A DNA stretch of 64,000 nucleotides, taken from Marifrigoribacter sp965178585. Lineage in GTDB: Bacteria; Bacteroidota; Bacteroidia; Flavobacteriales; Flavobacteriaceae. A program made the position numbers and the translations under genes. Positions 1-7,846 of this stretch are shown piece by piece (the stretch's first letter is position 1; the number at the start of each line of letters is the position of its first letter). Below the pieces are notes generated by a model. It had not been told where the DNA came from, searched no databases, and was given only the letters and a program-made list of their open reading frames with translations. The DNA lies in NCBI GenBank assembly GCA_965178585.1, contig OZ238267.1, positions 2,046,001 through 2,110,000 of the forward strand, read 5' to 3'.

Positions 1-156
1 GTTATTGATATTAATGGTAGAATAATCAAACAAATTGATGTTAATGGATTAGTTACTGAAAAAGAAATTATACTTGATCAAGTCAACTCTGGTATTTATT
101 TTATTAGTATTTCTACTCAAAATAATACTACAAATCAAAAACTGATTATTAATTAA
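1..156 (+). CDS. C-terminal end of a T9SS-secreted protein (partial)
   Basis: Open from the first base in frame 1 and ends with TAA at 154-156. The 51 visible residues read as the last two thirds of a type IX secretion sorting domain (type A): a 'D-I-N-G-R-I-I' strand, an aliphatic 'SGIYFISI' strand near the end and a basic 'QKLIIN' finish. Proteins with this tail cross the outer membrane by the T9SS, where the tail is cleaved. The passenger domain lies upstream of the window, so its function cannot be stated. The stop overlaps the stop of the convergent gene at 153-833. Confidence 0.72.
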   Translation, partial: VIDINGRIIKQIDVNGLVTEKEIILDQVNSGIYFISISTQNNTTNQKLIIN

Positions 157-833
157 TCTCTGTCTTTTTCAATATGAAGGAATGAATATTTTCTAAGCAC
201 TATTGACAGACCACAATACTCAATAAAACTATCTGGTTCAGGTTTTTTTGAATAAATTCCTGTTTTAGGATTAAAATACCTATAAGTGTATTTGTCTGAT
301 ACCGCCCATTGCAAGTGGTCATTATCCAATTGCTTATTAAGCACATCCAAGTTTTTTATATGATGTTTTACTTTTTCCCATGCTCCTTTTACTTCATTTT
401 CATCTTGATACATAGGGCGTTCAATTCCAAAATATCTTCTAAGAATTAATGAAAATACTGGATGAATAATTTTATTCCATTTTTCCATTTTCTCAGGAAT
501 CCAATAAACTTCTGCAACAATTTTTAGATTTTTCTCATTAGCAACATTTATACATTCCAATATTGCTTTTTTTCCATTTTTAATATCAGAATATTCTCTT
601 AAACTATGAGGCAATAGTACTAAAGGTCTAAAAGCATGATCTTGCTCACCATTTGTATCAATATTATATTCATTACATAAATCTTCCCAAATTTTCTTGT
701 TAAGTAATTGGCAATTAGTTATCAATAAAAATTTAGATTTAAACCTGTAAAATAATTTGAAGAAACCCCAAATTGCAGAGATTACAATTAATATAGGTAT
801 AGTTATTTCTAGAATTAACTTAAAATATTCCAT
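153..833 (-). CDS. Hypothetical protein with N-terminal membrane anchor
   Basis: 226 residues, family not recognised. One hydrophobic segment at about residues 5-28 (ILEITIPILIVISAIWGFF) is followed by a basic stretch (YRFKSK), which suggests an inside-facing C-terminal soluble domain rather than a secreted protein. The remainder is mixed charged and aromatic with no catalytic motif I can name. It overlaps the preceding convergent gene by four bases and is divergent from the fatty-acid operon, so it is probably transcribed alone. The reading frame is long and has ordinary flavobacterial codon use, which supports a real gene. Confidence 0.68.
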   Translation of the reverse strand: MEYFKLILEITIPILIVISAIWGFFKLFYRFKSKFLLITNCQLLNKKIWEDLCNEYNIDTNGEQDHAFRPLVLLPHSLREYSDIKNGKKAILECINVANEKNLKIVAEVYWIPEKMEKWNKIIHPVFSLILRRYFGIERPMYQDENEVKGAWEKVKHHIKNLDVLNKQLDNDHLQWAVSDKYTYRYFNPKTGIYSKKPEPDSFIEYCGLSIVLRKYSFLHIEKDRD

Positions 834-924
834 AAAATAGGGCGATTAATTCAATTATATAAAGGTAAGGAAATCACTACAAATCCTACGCTTCTATTCA
901 ATTTAAAATATTTTAACACTATTT

Positions 925-942
925 TACTATGCGTGCATAGTA
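925..942. promoter_or_regulatory. Palindromic operator upstream of marR-fad operon
   Basis: TACTATGC (925-932) and GCATAGTA (935-942) form a perfect 8-bp inverted repeat with a 2-bp centre. Size, symmetry and position 10 bp upstream of the -7 element fit a dimeric winged-helix repressor such as the MarR protein encoded next. The site covers where the -33 element would lie, so binding should block RNA polymerase. That MarR itself binds here is inference. Confidence 0.68.
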
Positions 943-951
943 TTTTTTGCG

Positions 952-959
952 TACATTTG
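952..959 (+). promoter_or_regulatory. Bacteroidota -7 element (TACATTTG) of the marR-fad operon
   Basis: TACATTTG matches the TAnnTTTG consensus exactly. The last G is only four bases from the marR ATG at 964, so transcription would start at or within a few bases of the start codon, giving a leaderless or nearly leaderless message. No clear -33 TTG is seen; that position is taken by the palindrome. Confidence 0.6.
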
Positions 960-963
960 AAAA

Positions 964-1404
964 ATGAAAGAAAAAACGATAGATTATCTTTTAAGGTCTA
1001 CCTGGATGGGAGTAACAAAAATGTACAATGAAGAGGCAGGAAAAAAAGGTAGCACTATGGCAACTGGGTTTGCTTTAATTAGTATTGATCCAGAAGAAGG
1101 AACTCCTTCAACTTCATTAGGTCCAAAAATGGGAATTGAGGCTACCAGTCTTTCTAGAACTTTAAAAACGATGGAAGAAAAAGGTTTAATTGTTCGTAAA
1201 CCAAATCCATTAGATGGCCGTGGAGTTTTAATTCATTTAACTCCTTTTGGGGTTGAAATGAGAGAGTTTTCAAAAAGAGTGGTACTTGGGTTTGATGAAG
1301 CTGTAAAAAACACAGTAAACCCAGAGGACTTAAAAGCTTTTAAAAAGGTTACAAACACGATACTAGAGTTAATTAACTCTAAAAAAATATACATTCAAGA
1401 TTAA
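964..1404 (+). CDS. MarR-family transcriptional regulator of fatty acid degradation
   Basis: 146 residues, the usual length for MarR proteins. The winged helix-turn-helix is seen from about residue 45 to 105: 'STSLGPKMGIEATSLSRTL' as the helix-turn-helix and 'KPNPLDGRGVLIHLT' as the wing, including the conserved D-x-R. It sits 12 bp before the 3-hydroxyacyl-CoA dehydrogenase gene in the same direction, so it very likely senses an acyl-CoA or fatty acid and represses this beta-oxidation operon and itself through the palindrome at 925-942. The start at 964 gives the N-terminus 'MKEKTIDYLL', which fits relatives known from flavobacteria. The ligand is inferred from context only. Confidence 0.87.
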   Translation: MKEKTIDYLLRSTWMGVTKMYNEEAGKKGSTMATGFALISIDPEEGTPSTSLGPKMGIEATSLSRTLKTMEEKGLIVRKPNPLDGRGVLIHLTPFGVEMREFSKRVVLGFDEAVKNTVNPEDLKAFKKVTNTILELINSKKIYIQD

Positions 1405-1416
1405 ATAGATTAAACG

Positions 1417-3825
1417 ATGTCTAAAAGAAGAATTAATAAAGTAGCCGTAATCGGTTCAGGAATCATGGGAAGCGGAATTGCTTGTCATTTTGCTAATATC
1501 GGAGTTGAAGTATTATTACTAGATATTGTTCCTTTTTCTTTAAATGAAAAGGAAGAAGCTAAAGGACTTACACTCCAAGATAAAGTTGTTAGAAACCGAT
1601 TAGTTAACGATGCTCTAGCAGCCTCTATAAAATCTAAGCCAGCTCCTTTATATAACAAAAAGTTTGCAAGTAGAATTACGACTGGTAATCTAGATGATGA
1701 CATTGCAAAAGTCGCTTCGGCAGATTGGATTATTGAAGTAGTAGTTGAGCGATTGGATATTAAAAAACAAGTTTTTGAAAAACTTGAAAAATACAGAACG
1801 CCTGGAACATTAATAACTAGTAATACTTCAGGAATTCCTATTAAATTTATGAATGAAGGACGAAGTGAAGATTTTCAGAAGCATTTCTGTGGAACACACT
1901 TTTTCAATCCTCCTCGTTATTTAAAATTATTTGAAATTATACCTGGTCCAAGCACATCTCCAGATGTTTTAGAATTCTTAAATAGCTATGGTGAACAGTT
2001 TTTAGGTAAAACAACGGTACTTGCTAAAGATACTCCTGCTTTTATAGGTAATAGAATTGGTATTTATGGAATTCAAAGTCTATTTCATCTAGTAAAAGAA
2101 ATGGGGTTAACTGTTGAAGAAGTAGATAAATTAACCGGTCCAGTAATAGGGCGACCAAAATCAGCAACCTTTAGAACAGTTGATGTTGTTGGTCTAGATA
2201 CCCTAGTTCATGTAGCTAATGGTATTTATGACAATTGCCCAGATGATGAAGAGCACGAAGTATTTAAATTACCTGATTTTATAAATACCCTAATGGAGAA
2301 TAAATGGCTAGGAAGTAAATCTGGTCAAGGGTTTTATAAAAAAACAAAAGGAGAAAACGGCAAAAGTGTAATTTTAGGATTAGACCTTGAAACTCTTGAA
2401 TACAGAAAAGGAAAAAGAGCCTCCTTCCCTACTTTAGAACTTACAAAAACAGTAGATAAAGTAATCGATCGTTTTAAAATATTAGTAGCTGGTAAAGATA
2501 AAGCTGGAGAGTTTTATCGTAAAAGCTTTGCATTAATGTTTGGGTATGTTTCTAAACGAATTCCTGAAATTTCAGACGAATTATACAAAATAGATGATGC
2601 TATGAAAGCTGGATTTGGTTGGGAAAATGGACCATACGAAATCTGGGATGCTATTGGAGTCGAAAAAGGAATCCAATTAATGAAAGAAATTGGAAAAGAA
2701 CCAGATCCTTGGGTAAATGAAATGCTAGCATCTGGTGTTACTTCATTTTACACTGTTAAAGAGGGTGCTACATATTATTATGACATTCCACAAAAGAAAC
2801 ATGTAAAAGTACCTGGACAAGATGCTTTTATTATACTTAATAACATTCGTAAGTCAAGTGAGGTGTTTAAAAACAGTGGTTGTGTTGTTGAAGATTTAGG
2901 CGATGGGATTTTAAATCTTGAATTCCAAAGCAAAATGAATACTATTGGAGGCGACGTTTTAGCTGGATTAAATAAAGCAATTGATATAGCTGAAAAAGAT
3001 TTTGATGGTTTAACAATTGCAAATCAAGGTGCTAATTTTTCAGTAGGAGCCAATATCGGGATGATATTTATGATGGCTGTTGAGCAAGAATATGATGAGT
3101 TGAATATGGCTATTAAATATTTTCAAGATAGTGTAATGCGTTTACGCTACTCATCAATACCAACGATAGTTGCCCCTCAAGGGATGACTTTAGGAGGTGG
3201 TTGCGAAATGACCTTACACGCCGATCGAGTTGTTGCAGCTGCTGAAAGTTATATTGGATTGGTTGAATTCGGAGTTGGAGTAATTCCTGGCGGTGGAGGA
3301 TCAAAAGAAATGGCTTTGAGAGCTAGTGATCTTTTCCATAAAAATGATGTTGAATTAAACGTTTTACAAGAATACTTTTTAACCATAGGTATGGCTAAAG
3401 TTTCTACTTCTGCGTATGAAGCATATGACCTTGGTATCTTAGAAAAAGGAAAAGATATCGTTGTAGTAAATAAAGACCGACAAATTGCAACTGCAAAAGC
3501 AGTAGCAAGATCGATGGCAGATTTGGGTTATACACAACCCGTTCGTAGAAAAGATGTAAAAGTACTCGGAAAACAAGCATTAGGTATGTTTTTAGTAGGA
3601 ACCGATTCTATGGAAGCATCTAATTTCATCAGTCCACATGATCAAAAAATCGCAAATAAATTGGCCTATGTAATGGCAGGTGGTGACTTATCTGAACCTA
3701 CTCTAGTAACAGAACAATACTTATTAGATATAGAACGAGAAGCATTCTTAAGTTTATGTACTGAACGTAAAACTTTAGAACGAATAGAACATATGTTAAA
3801 AACAGGAAAACCTTTAAGAAACTAA
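1417..3825 (+). CDS. fadN: 3-hydroxyacyl-CoA dehydrogenase / enoyl-CoA hydratase, FadN type
   Basis: 802-residue bifunctional beta-oxidation enzyme. The order is dehydrogenase first, hydratase last, as in Bacillus FadN (YusL) and opposite to Escherichia coli FadB. The Rossmann fold opens at residues 13-20 (GSGIMGSG); 'SNTSGIPI' and 'GTHFFNPPRYLKLFE' follow, the latter holding the catalytic His. The C-terminal crotonase domain (about 485-700) keeps the oxyanion loop 'GMTLGGGCEM' and the second Glu in 'LVEFGVGVIPGGGG', so both hydratase glutamates are present. It hydrates trans-2-enoyl-CoA and oxidises the 3-hydroxyacyl-CoA with NAD+. Only 4 bp separate it from the thiolase gene, so the two are surely co-expressed. 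Confidence 0.92.
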   Translation: MSKRRINKVAVIGSGIMGSGIACHFANIGVEVLLLDIVPFSLNEKEEAKGLTLQDKVVRNRLVNDALAASIKSKPAPLYNKKFASRITTGNLDDDIAKVASADWIIEVVVERLDIKKQVFEKLEKYRTPGTLITSNTSGIPIKFMNEGRSEDFQKHFCGTHFFNPPRYLKLFEIIPGPSTSPDVLEFLNSYGEQFLGKTTVLAKDTPAFIGNRIGIYGIQSLFHLVKEMGLTVEEVDKLTGPVIGRPKSATFRTVDVVGLDTLVHVANGIYDNCPDDEEHEVFKLPDFINTLMENKWLGSKSGQGFYKKTKGENGKSVILGLDLETLEYRKGKRASFPTLELTKTVDKVIDRFKILVAGKDKAGEFYRKSFALMFGYVSKRIPEISDELYKIDDAMKAGFGWENGPYEIWDAIGVEKGIQLMKEIGKEPDPWVNEMLASGVTSFYTVKEGATYYYDIPQKKHVKVPGQDAFIILNNIRKSSEVFKNSGCVVEDLGDGILNLEFQSKMNTIGGDVLAGLNKAIDIAEKDFDGLTIANQGANFSVGANIGMIFMMAVEQEYDELNMAIKYFQDSVMRLRYSSIPTIVAPQGMTLGGGCEMTLHADRVVAAAESYIGLVEFGVGVIPGGGGSKEMALRASDLFHKNDVELNVLQEYFLTIGMAKVSTSAYEAYDLGILEKGKDIVVVNKDRQIATAKAVARSMADLGYTQPVRRKDVKVLGKQALGMFLVGTDSMEASNFISPHDQKIANKLAYVMAGGDLSEPTLVTEQYLLDIEREAFLSLCTERKTLERIEHMLKTGKPLRN

Positions 3826-3829
3826 AAAA

Positions 3830-5020
3830 ATGAAACAAGCATATATAGTAAAAGCATATCGTACTGCCGTTGGTAAAGCACCAAGAGGAGTATTTAGGTT
3901 TAAAAGAACAGACGAATTAGCAGCTGAGACCATTCAATTTATGATGAATGAATTACCAGAATTAGATAAAACCAGAATCGATGATGTTATTGTAGGTAAT
4001 GCAATGCCAGAAGGATCACAAGGTTTAAACATGGCAAGGTTAATTTCTTTAATGGGATTAAAATCTGTAGATGTACCAGGTGTTACTGTTAATCGTTTTT
4101 GTTCTTCAGGAATTGAAACAATAGGGATTGCAACTGCAAAAATTCAATCAGGAATGGCAGATTGTATAATTGCTGGTGGAGCTGAAAGCATGAGTTCTGT
4201 TCCAATGACAGGTTTTAAACCTGAACTTAATTACGATGTGGTTAATTCGGGACACGAAGATTATTATTGGGGAATGGGAAATACTGCTGAAGCTGTTGCA
4301 AATCAGTTTAATGTTTCTAGAGAAGATCAAGATGAATTTGCTTATCATTCTCATATGAAAGCATTAAAAGCACAAGCTGAAAACAGGTTCCAAGATCAAA
4401 TTGCACCCATAACAGTAAATCAAACGTATTTGGATGAAAATGGAAAAAAAGCGTCTAAATCATATACCGTAACTAAAGATGAAGGGCCAAGAAAAGGAAC
4501 TAGTTTAGAAGCTTTAGCAAAATTACGTCCTGTTTTTGCTGCTGGGGGAAGTGTAACTGCAGGAAATTCTTCACAAATGAGTGATGGTGCTGCATTTGTA
4601 ATGGTTATGAGTGAGGATATGGTAAAAGAACTAAACCTAGAGCCTATTGCTCGTTTAGTTAATTATGCAGCTGCAGGTGTAGAACCTAGAATCATGGGTA
4701 TTGGTCCCGTTAAGGCAATTCCAAAAGCTTTAAATCAAGCTGGCTTAAAACAAGACGATTTATCATTAATAGAATTGAATGAAGCTTTTGCTTCTCAATC
4801 CTTAGCAGTAATTCGTGAATTAGATCTAAATCCTGACATTATCAATGTTAATGGAGGTGCCATTGCATTAGGGCATCCACTAGGATGTACGGGAGCAAAA
4901 CTTTCTGTGCAGTTATTTGATGAAATGCGTAAACAAAAAATGCAAGGTAAATATGGAGCAGTAACAATGTGTGTTGGTACCGGTCAAGGAGCTTGTGGAA
5001 TATTTGAATTTTTAAACTAA
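3830..5020 (+). CDS. fadA: Acetyl-CoA acyltransferase (3-ketoacyl-CoA thiolase)
   Basis: 396 residues, full length for thiolase. The nucleophile Cys91 lies in 'VNRFCSSGIE', His349 in 'ALGHPLGCTGAKL' and Cys381 in 'MCVGTGQGACG', so the complete Cys-His-Cys triad is present. It cleaves 3-ketoacyl-CoA with CoA to release acetyl-CoA, the last step of each beta-oxidation round. It is the third gene of the MarR-controlled operon, with 4 bp to fadN and 21 bp to the acyl-CoA dehydrogenase gene. The context (degradative operon) favours the degradative thiolase over a biosynthetic acetoacetyl-CoA thiolase. Confidence 0.93.
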   Translation: MKQAYIVKAYRTAVGKAPRGVFRFKRTDELAAETIQFMMNELPELDKTRIDDVIVGNAMPEGSQGLNMARLISLMGLKSVDVPGVTVNRFCSSGIETIGIATAKIQSGMADCIIAGGAESMSSVPMTGFKPELNYDVVNSGHEDYYWGMGNTAEAVANQFNVSREDQDEFAYHSHMKALKAQAENRFQDQIAPITVNQTYLDENGKKASKSYTVTKDEGPRKGTSLEALAKLRPVFAAGGSVTAGNSSQMSDGAAFVMVMSEDMVKELNLEPIARLVNYAAAGVEPRIMGIGPVKAIPKALNQAGLKQDDLSLIELNEAFASQSLAVIRELDLNPDIINVNGGAIALGHPLGCTGAKLSVQLFDEMRKQKMQGKYGAVTMCVGTGQGACGIFEFLN

Positions 5021-5041
5021 AAAAATAAAGTCTTAATAATA

Positions 5042-6838
5042 ATGGAAGAAAAAGATATAATAAGAGGAGGACAATTCATTGTAAAAAAATCTGATTGTGA
5101 AAACATATTCACTCCTGAAGATTTTACAGAGGAACAGAAAATGATGAAAGAGGCTGTAATGGAATTTAATGACAGAGAAATTATTCCATTTAGAGAACGA
5201 TTTGAAAACAAAGATTATGCATTCACAGAAGAATGCATGCGTAAAGCCGGTGAATTAGGATTTTTAGGTGTTGCAGTACCTGAAGCATATGGTGGTATGG
5301 GAATGGGCTTTGTTTCAACCCTACTTACTTGTGATTATATTTCTAGTGGTACTGGATCTTTTAGTACTGCATTTGGTGCTCATACTGGTATTGGTACCAT
5401 GCCAATAACACTTTATGGTTCTGAAGAACAAAAACAAAAATACGTTCCTAAATTAGCTTCTGGAGAATGGTTTGGAGCATATTGTCTTACAGAACCAAGT
5501 GCAGGTAGTGATGCCAATAGCGGTAGAACAAAAGCGGTCCTTTCAGAAGATGGTACACATTACAAAATTAGTGGTCAAAAAATGTGGATCTCTAATGCTG
5601 GTTTCTGTAAATTGTTCATTGTATTTGCAAGAATCGAAGATGATAAAAACATTACTGGTTTTTTAGTTGAAAACAAACCTGATAATGGAATTACTTTAGG
5701 AGAAGAGGAGCATAAATTAGGGATTCACGCTTCTTCAACAAGACAGGTGTTTTTTAATGATACCGTAGTTCCTGTGGAGAATATGCTTTCAGAAAGAGGG
5801 AATGGTTTTAAAATTGCAATGAATGCACTAAACATTGGTCGTATTAAATTGGCTGGAGCTTGTTTAGATTCACAAAGAAGAATTACATCCTATTCAATTC
5901 AATATGCTAATGAAAGAAAGCAATTCAACACCGCTATAGCAGAATTTGGAGCTATCAAGTCAAAGATTGCTGAAATGGCAACCAATACTTATGTTGGTGA
6001 ATCTGCAACCTATAGAGCGGCAAAAGACATTCAAAACCGAATCGAATTAAGACAGTCTGCTGGAGAAACACATCAAAAAGCAGAATTAAAAGGAGTTGAA
6101 GAATTTGCAATAGAATGTTCTATTTTAAAAGTATCTGTTTCTGAAGATGTACAAATTTGTGCAGATGAAGGTATTCAAATTTTTGGAGGTATGGGATTCT
6201 CAAAAGACACTCCAATGGAGTCTGCTTGGAGAGATGCTAGAATAACAAGAATATACGAAGGTACTAATGAAATAAATAGAATGCTTTCGGTAGGAATGTT
6301 AGTTAAAAAAGCAATGAAAGGTCATGTTGATTTAATAGGACCAGCTATGAAAGTAGTAGATGAATTAACTGGAATTCCATCTTTTGAAACTCCAGATTAT
6401 TCTGTAGCACTTTCTGAAGAAAAAGCAATGCTTGAAAAGCTTAAAAAAGTATTCTTAATGGTTGCTGGTGAAGCGGTTCAAAAATATGGACCCGATTTAG
6501 AGGAACATCAACAATTATTAATGGCAGCTTCAAATATTCTAATAGAAATTTATATGGCAGAATCTGCTATATTAAGAACAGAAAAGAACATAAAACGATT
6601 TGGTGAAGACTCTCAAAAACATCAATTAGAAATGACACAATTGTATTTATACAATGCTGTGGACATTATAATTAAAAATGCAAAAGAAGGTATCGTATCA
6701 TTTGCCGAAGGTGATGAACAGCGTATGATGCTAATGGGTCTAAAACGTTTTACAAAATATCAGAATCAGCCAAATGTAGTGGCACTACGTAAAAGTATTT
6801 CTGAAAAAATTCAAAAAGAAAACAAGTATCCCTTTTAG
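5042..6838 (+). CDS. fadE: Acyl-CoA dehydrogenase, FadE/YusJ type
   Basis: 598 residues, longer than classical 380-residue acyl-CoA dehydrogenases and similar to Bacillus FadE because of a C-terminal helical extension after about residue 430. The FAD-binding middle domain shows 'YCLTEPSAGSDANSGRTKA' and 'KMWISNAG'; the catalytic base is the Glu of 'RIYEGTNEINRM'. It introduces the trans-2 double bond in acyl-CoA, the first beta-oxidation step, and passes electrons to an electron-transfer flavoprotein not encoded here. It closes the operon; a strong terminator begins 30 bp downstream. The gene set and order equal Bacillus fadNAE. Confidence 0.92.
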   Translation: MEEKDIIRGGQFIVKKSDCENIFTPEDFTEEQKMMKEAVMEFNDREIIPFRERFENKDYAFTEECMRKAGELGFLGVAVPEAYGGMGMGFVSTLLTCDYISSGTGSFSTAFGAHTGIGTMPITLYGSEEQKQKYVPKLASGEWFGAYCLTEPSAGSDANSGRTKAVLSEDGTHYKISGQKMWISNAGFCKLFIVFARIEDDKNITGFLVENKPDNGITLGEEEHKLGIHASSTRQVFFNDTVVPVENMLSERGNGFKIAMNALNIGRIKLAGACLDSQRRITSYSIQYANERKQFNTAIAEFGAIKSKIAEMATNTYVGESATYRAAKDIQNRIELRQSAGETHQKAELKGVEEFAIECSILKVSVSEDVQICADEGIQIFGGMGFSKDTPMESAWRDARITRIYEGTNEINRMLSVGMLVKKAMKGHVDLIGPAMKVVDELTGIPSFETPDYSVALSEEKAMLEKLKKVFLMVAGEAVQKYGPDLEEHQQLLMAASNILIEIYMAESAILRTEKNIKRFGEDSQKHQLEMTQLYLYNAVDIIIKNAKEGIVSFAEGDEQRMMLMGLKRFTKYQNQPNVVALRKSISEKIQKENKYPF

Positions 6839-6868
6839 AATATAAAGTTAAGTTTTGGTTAGTAAGTT

Positions 6869-6904
6869 AAAACCGGTTTTCATTTATTTGAAAAGCGGTT
6901 TTTT
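6869..6904 (+). terminator. Rho-independent terminator after fad operon
   Basis: AAAACCG (6869-6875) pairs with CGGTTTT (from 6896), and after a G-G mismatch TTTTCA (6877-6882) pairs with TGAAAA (6889-6894), leaving a six-base loop. A run of T follows the stem to 6904. Confidence 0.85.
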
Positions 6905-6962
6905 AATATTTGTTTGTGAAAGTGTAAACATATCTTTCTTATATTTAAGCAAACTTTATTGA

Positions 6963-7841
6963 ATGCTTAAAAATCACTTTACACTTGCTTTTCTTTTTAC
7001 AGTAAGTTTACTAATTGCCCAGTCCAATACAGAAGTATTTGTAATGGATTTAGAATTTTCAGAAACCGATTTCAAAATTGAAAATTTCAAAAACATCACC
7101 AAAAACCCAGGATATGATAGTCAACCTTCTTTTATTGATAATGATCAACTATTATATGCTAGAACTTATCAAAATCAAACCGACATTGCATTATATCAAT
7201 TAGATAATAAATCCTTAGATTATATTTGTAATACTGAAATAGGAGGTGAATATTCACCACAAAAAATTCCAAACACGAATTTATATTCAGCAGTACGACT
7301 GGACACTACAGGTTTGCAAAGACTTTACAAGTACGATTCAAAATCCAATACTTCAGAAAAGTTAATAAATGATTTACAAGTTGCTTATTATTCCTTTTAT
7401 GATGAAAATAGATTACTATCATCTGTTTTAAGTGGTGCAAATTTAGATCTTGTTTTTTCAGATTTAGGAAAAAAATCTAACGATACCCTATTAACTAAAG
7501 TGGGTAGGTCTATTCATAAAGTTCCCAACCAGAAAAATACGATGAGTTATACTTCTGTAAACGATGAAAAAAATATGGATGTATATCAATTAGACATCAA
7601 TTCGTTAGAAAGTTTCTTTGTAGCTCAGTTACCTGTTGGAATACAAGATCATATTTGGTTAGATGAATCAACCTTATTAATTGGAAGTCTTGACAAACTA
7701 TTTCTATTAGATTTATTTGGAAATGGAGATTGGAAATTAATCGCAGATTTATCAAAACATCAACTAAAAAATATCACAAGACTTGCTTTGAGTCCAGATG
7801 GTTCTAAATTAGCAATAGTTGCCGAACTAATTGAAAATTAA
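6963..7841 (+). CDS. Exported PD40/WD40-like beta-propeller protein
   Basis: 292 residues with an N-terminal signal peptide (hydrophobic residues 8-19, cleavage likely after 'LIAQ'). The rest shows TolB/PD40-like blade signatures: 'ITKNPGYDSQPSF', later 'ARLALSPDGSKLAIV'-type ending with 'LSPDGSKLAI'. Such propellers usually bind peptides or proteins in the periplasm and are often found beside or fused to peptidases. It starts a closely spaced set with the M28 and M1 peptidases (5 bp to the next gene). No catalytic residues are seen, so it is probably a binding partner, though its function is unknown. Confidence 0.75.
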   Translation: MLKNHFTLAFLFTVSLLIAQSNTEVFVMDLEFSETDFKIENFKNITKNPGYDSQPSFIDNDQLLYARTYQNQTDIALYQLDNKSLDYICNTEIGGEYSPQKIPNTNLYSAVRLDTTGLQRLYKYDSKSNTSEKLINDLQVAYYSFYDENRLLSSVLSGANLDLVFSDLGKKSNDTLLTKVGRSIHKVPNQKNTMSYTSVNDEKNMDVYQLDINSLESFFVAQLPVGIQDHIWLDESTLLIGSLDKLFLLDLFGNGDWKLIADLSKHQLKNITRLALSPDGSKLAIVAELIEN

Positions 7842-7846
7842 CACTT

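Noticed and set aside
4148..4354. Minus-strand frame within fadA
   Set aside because: Shadow of a well-supported gene; low-complexity translation with no recognised motif.
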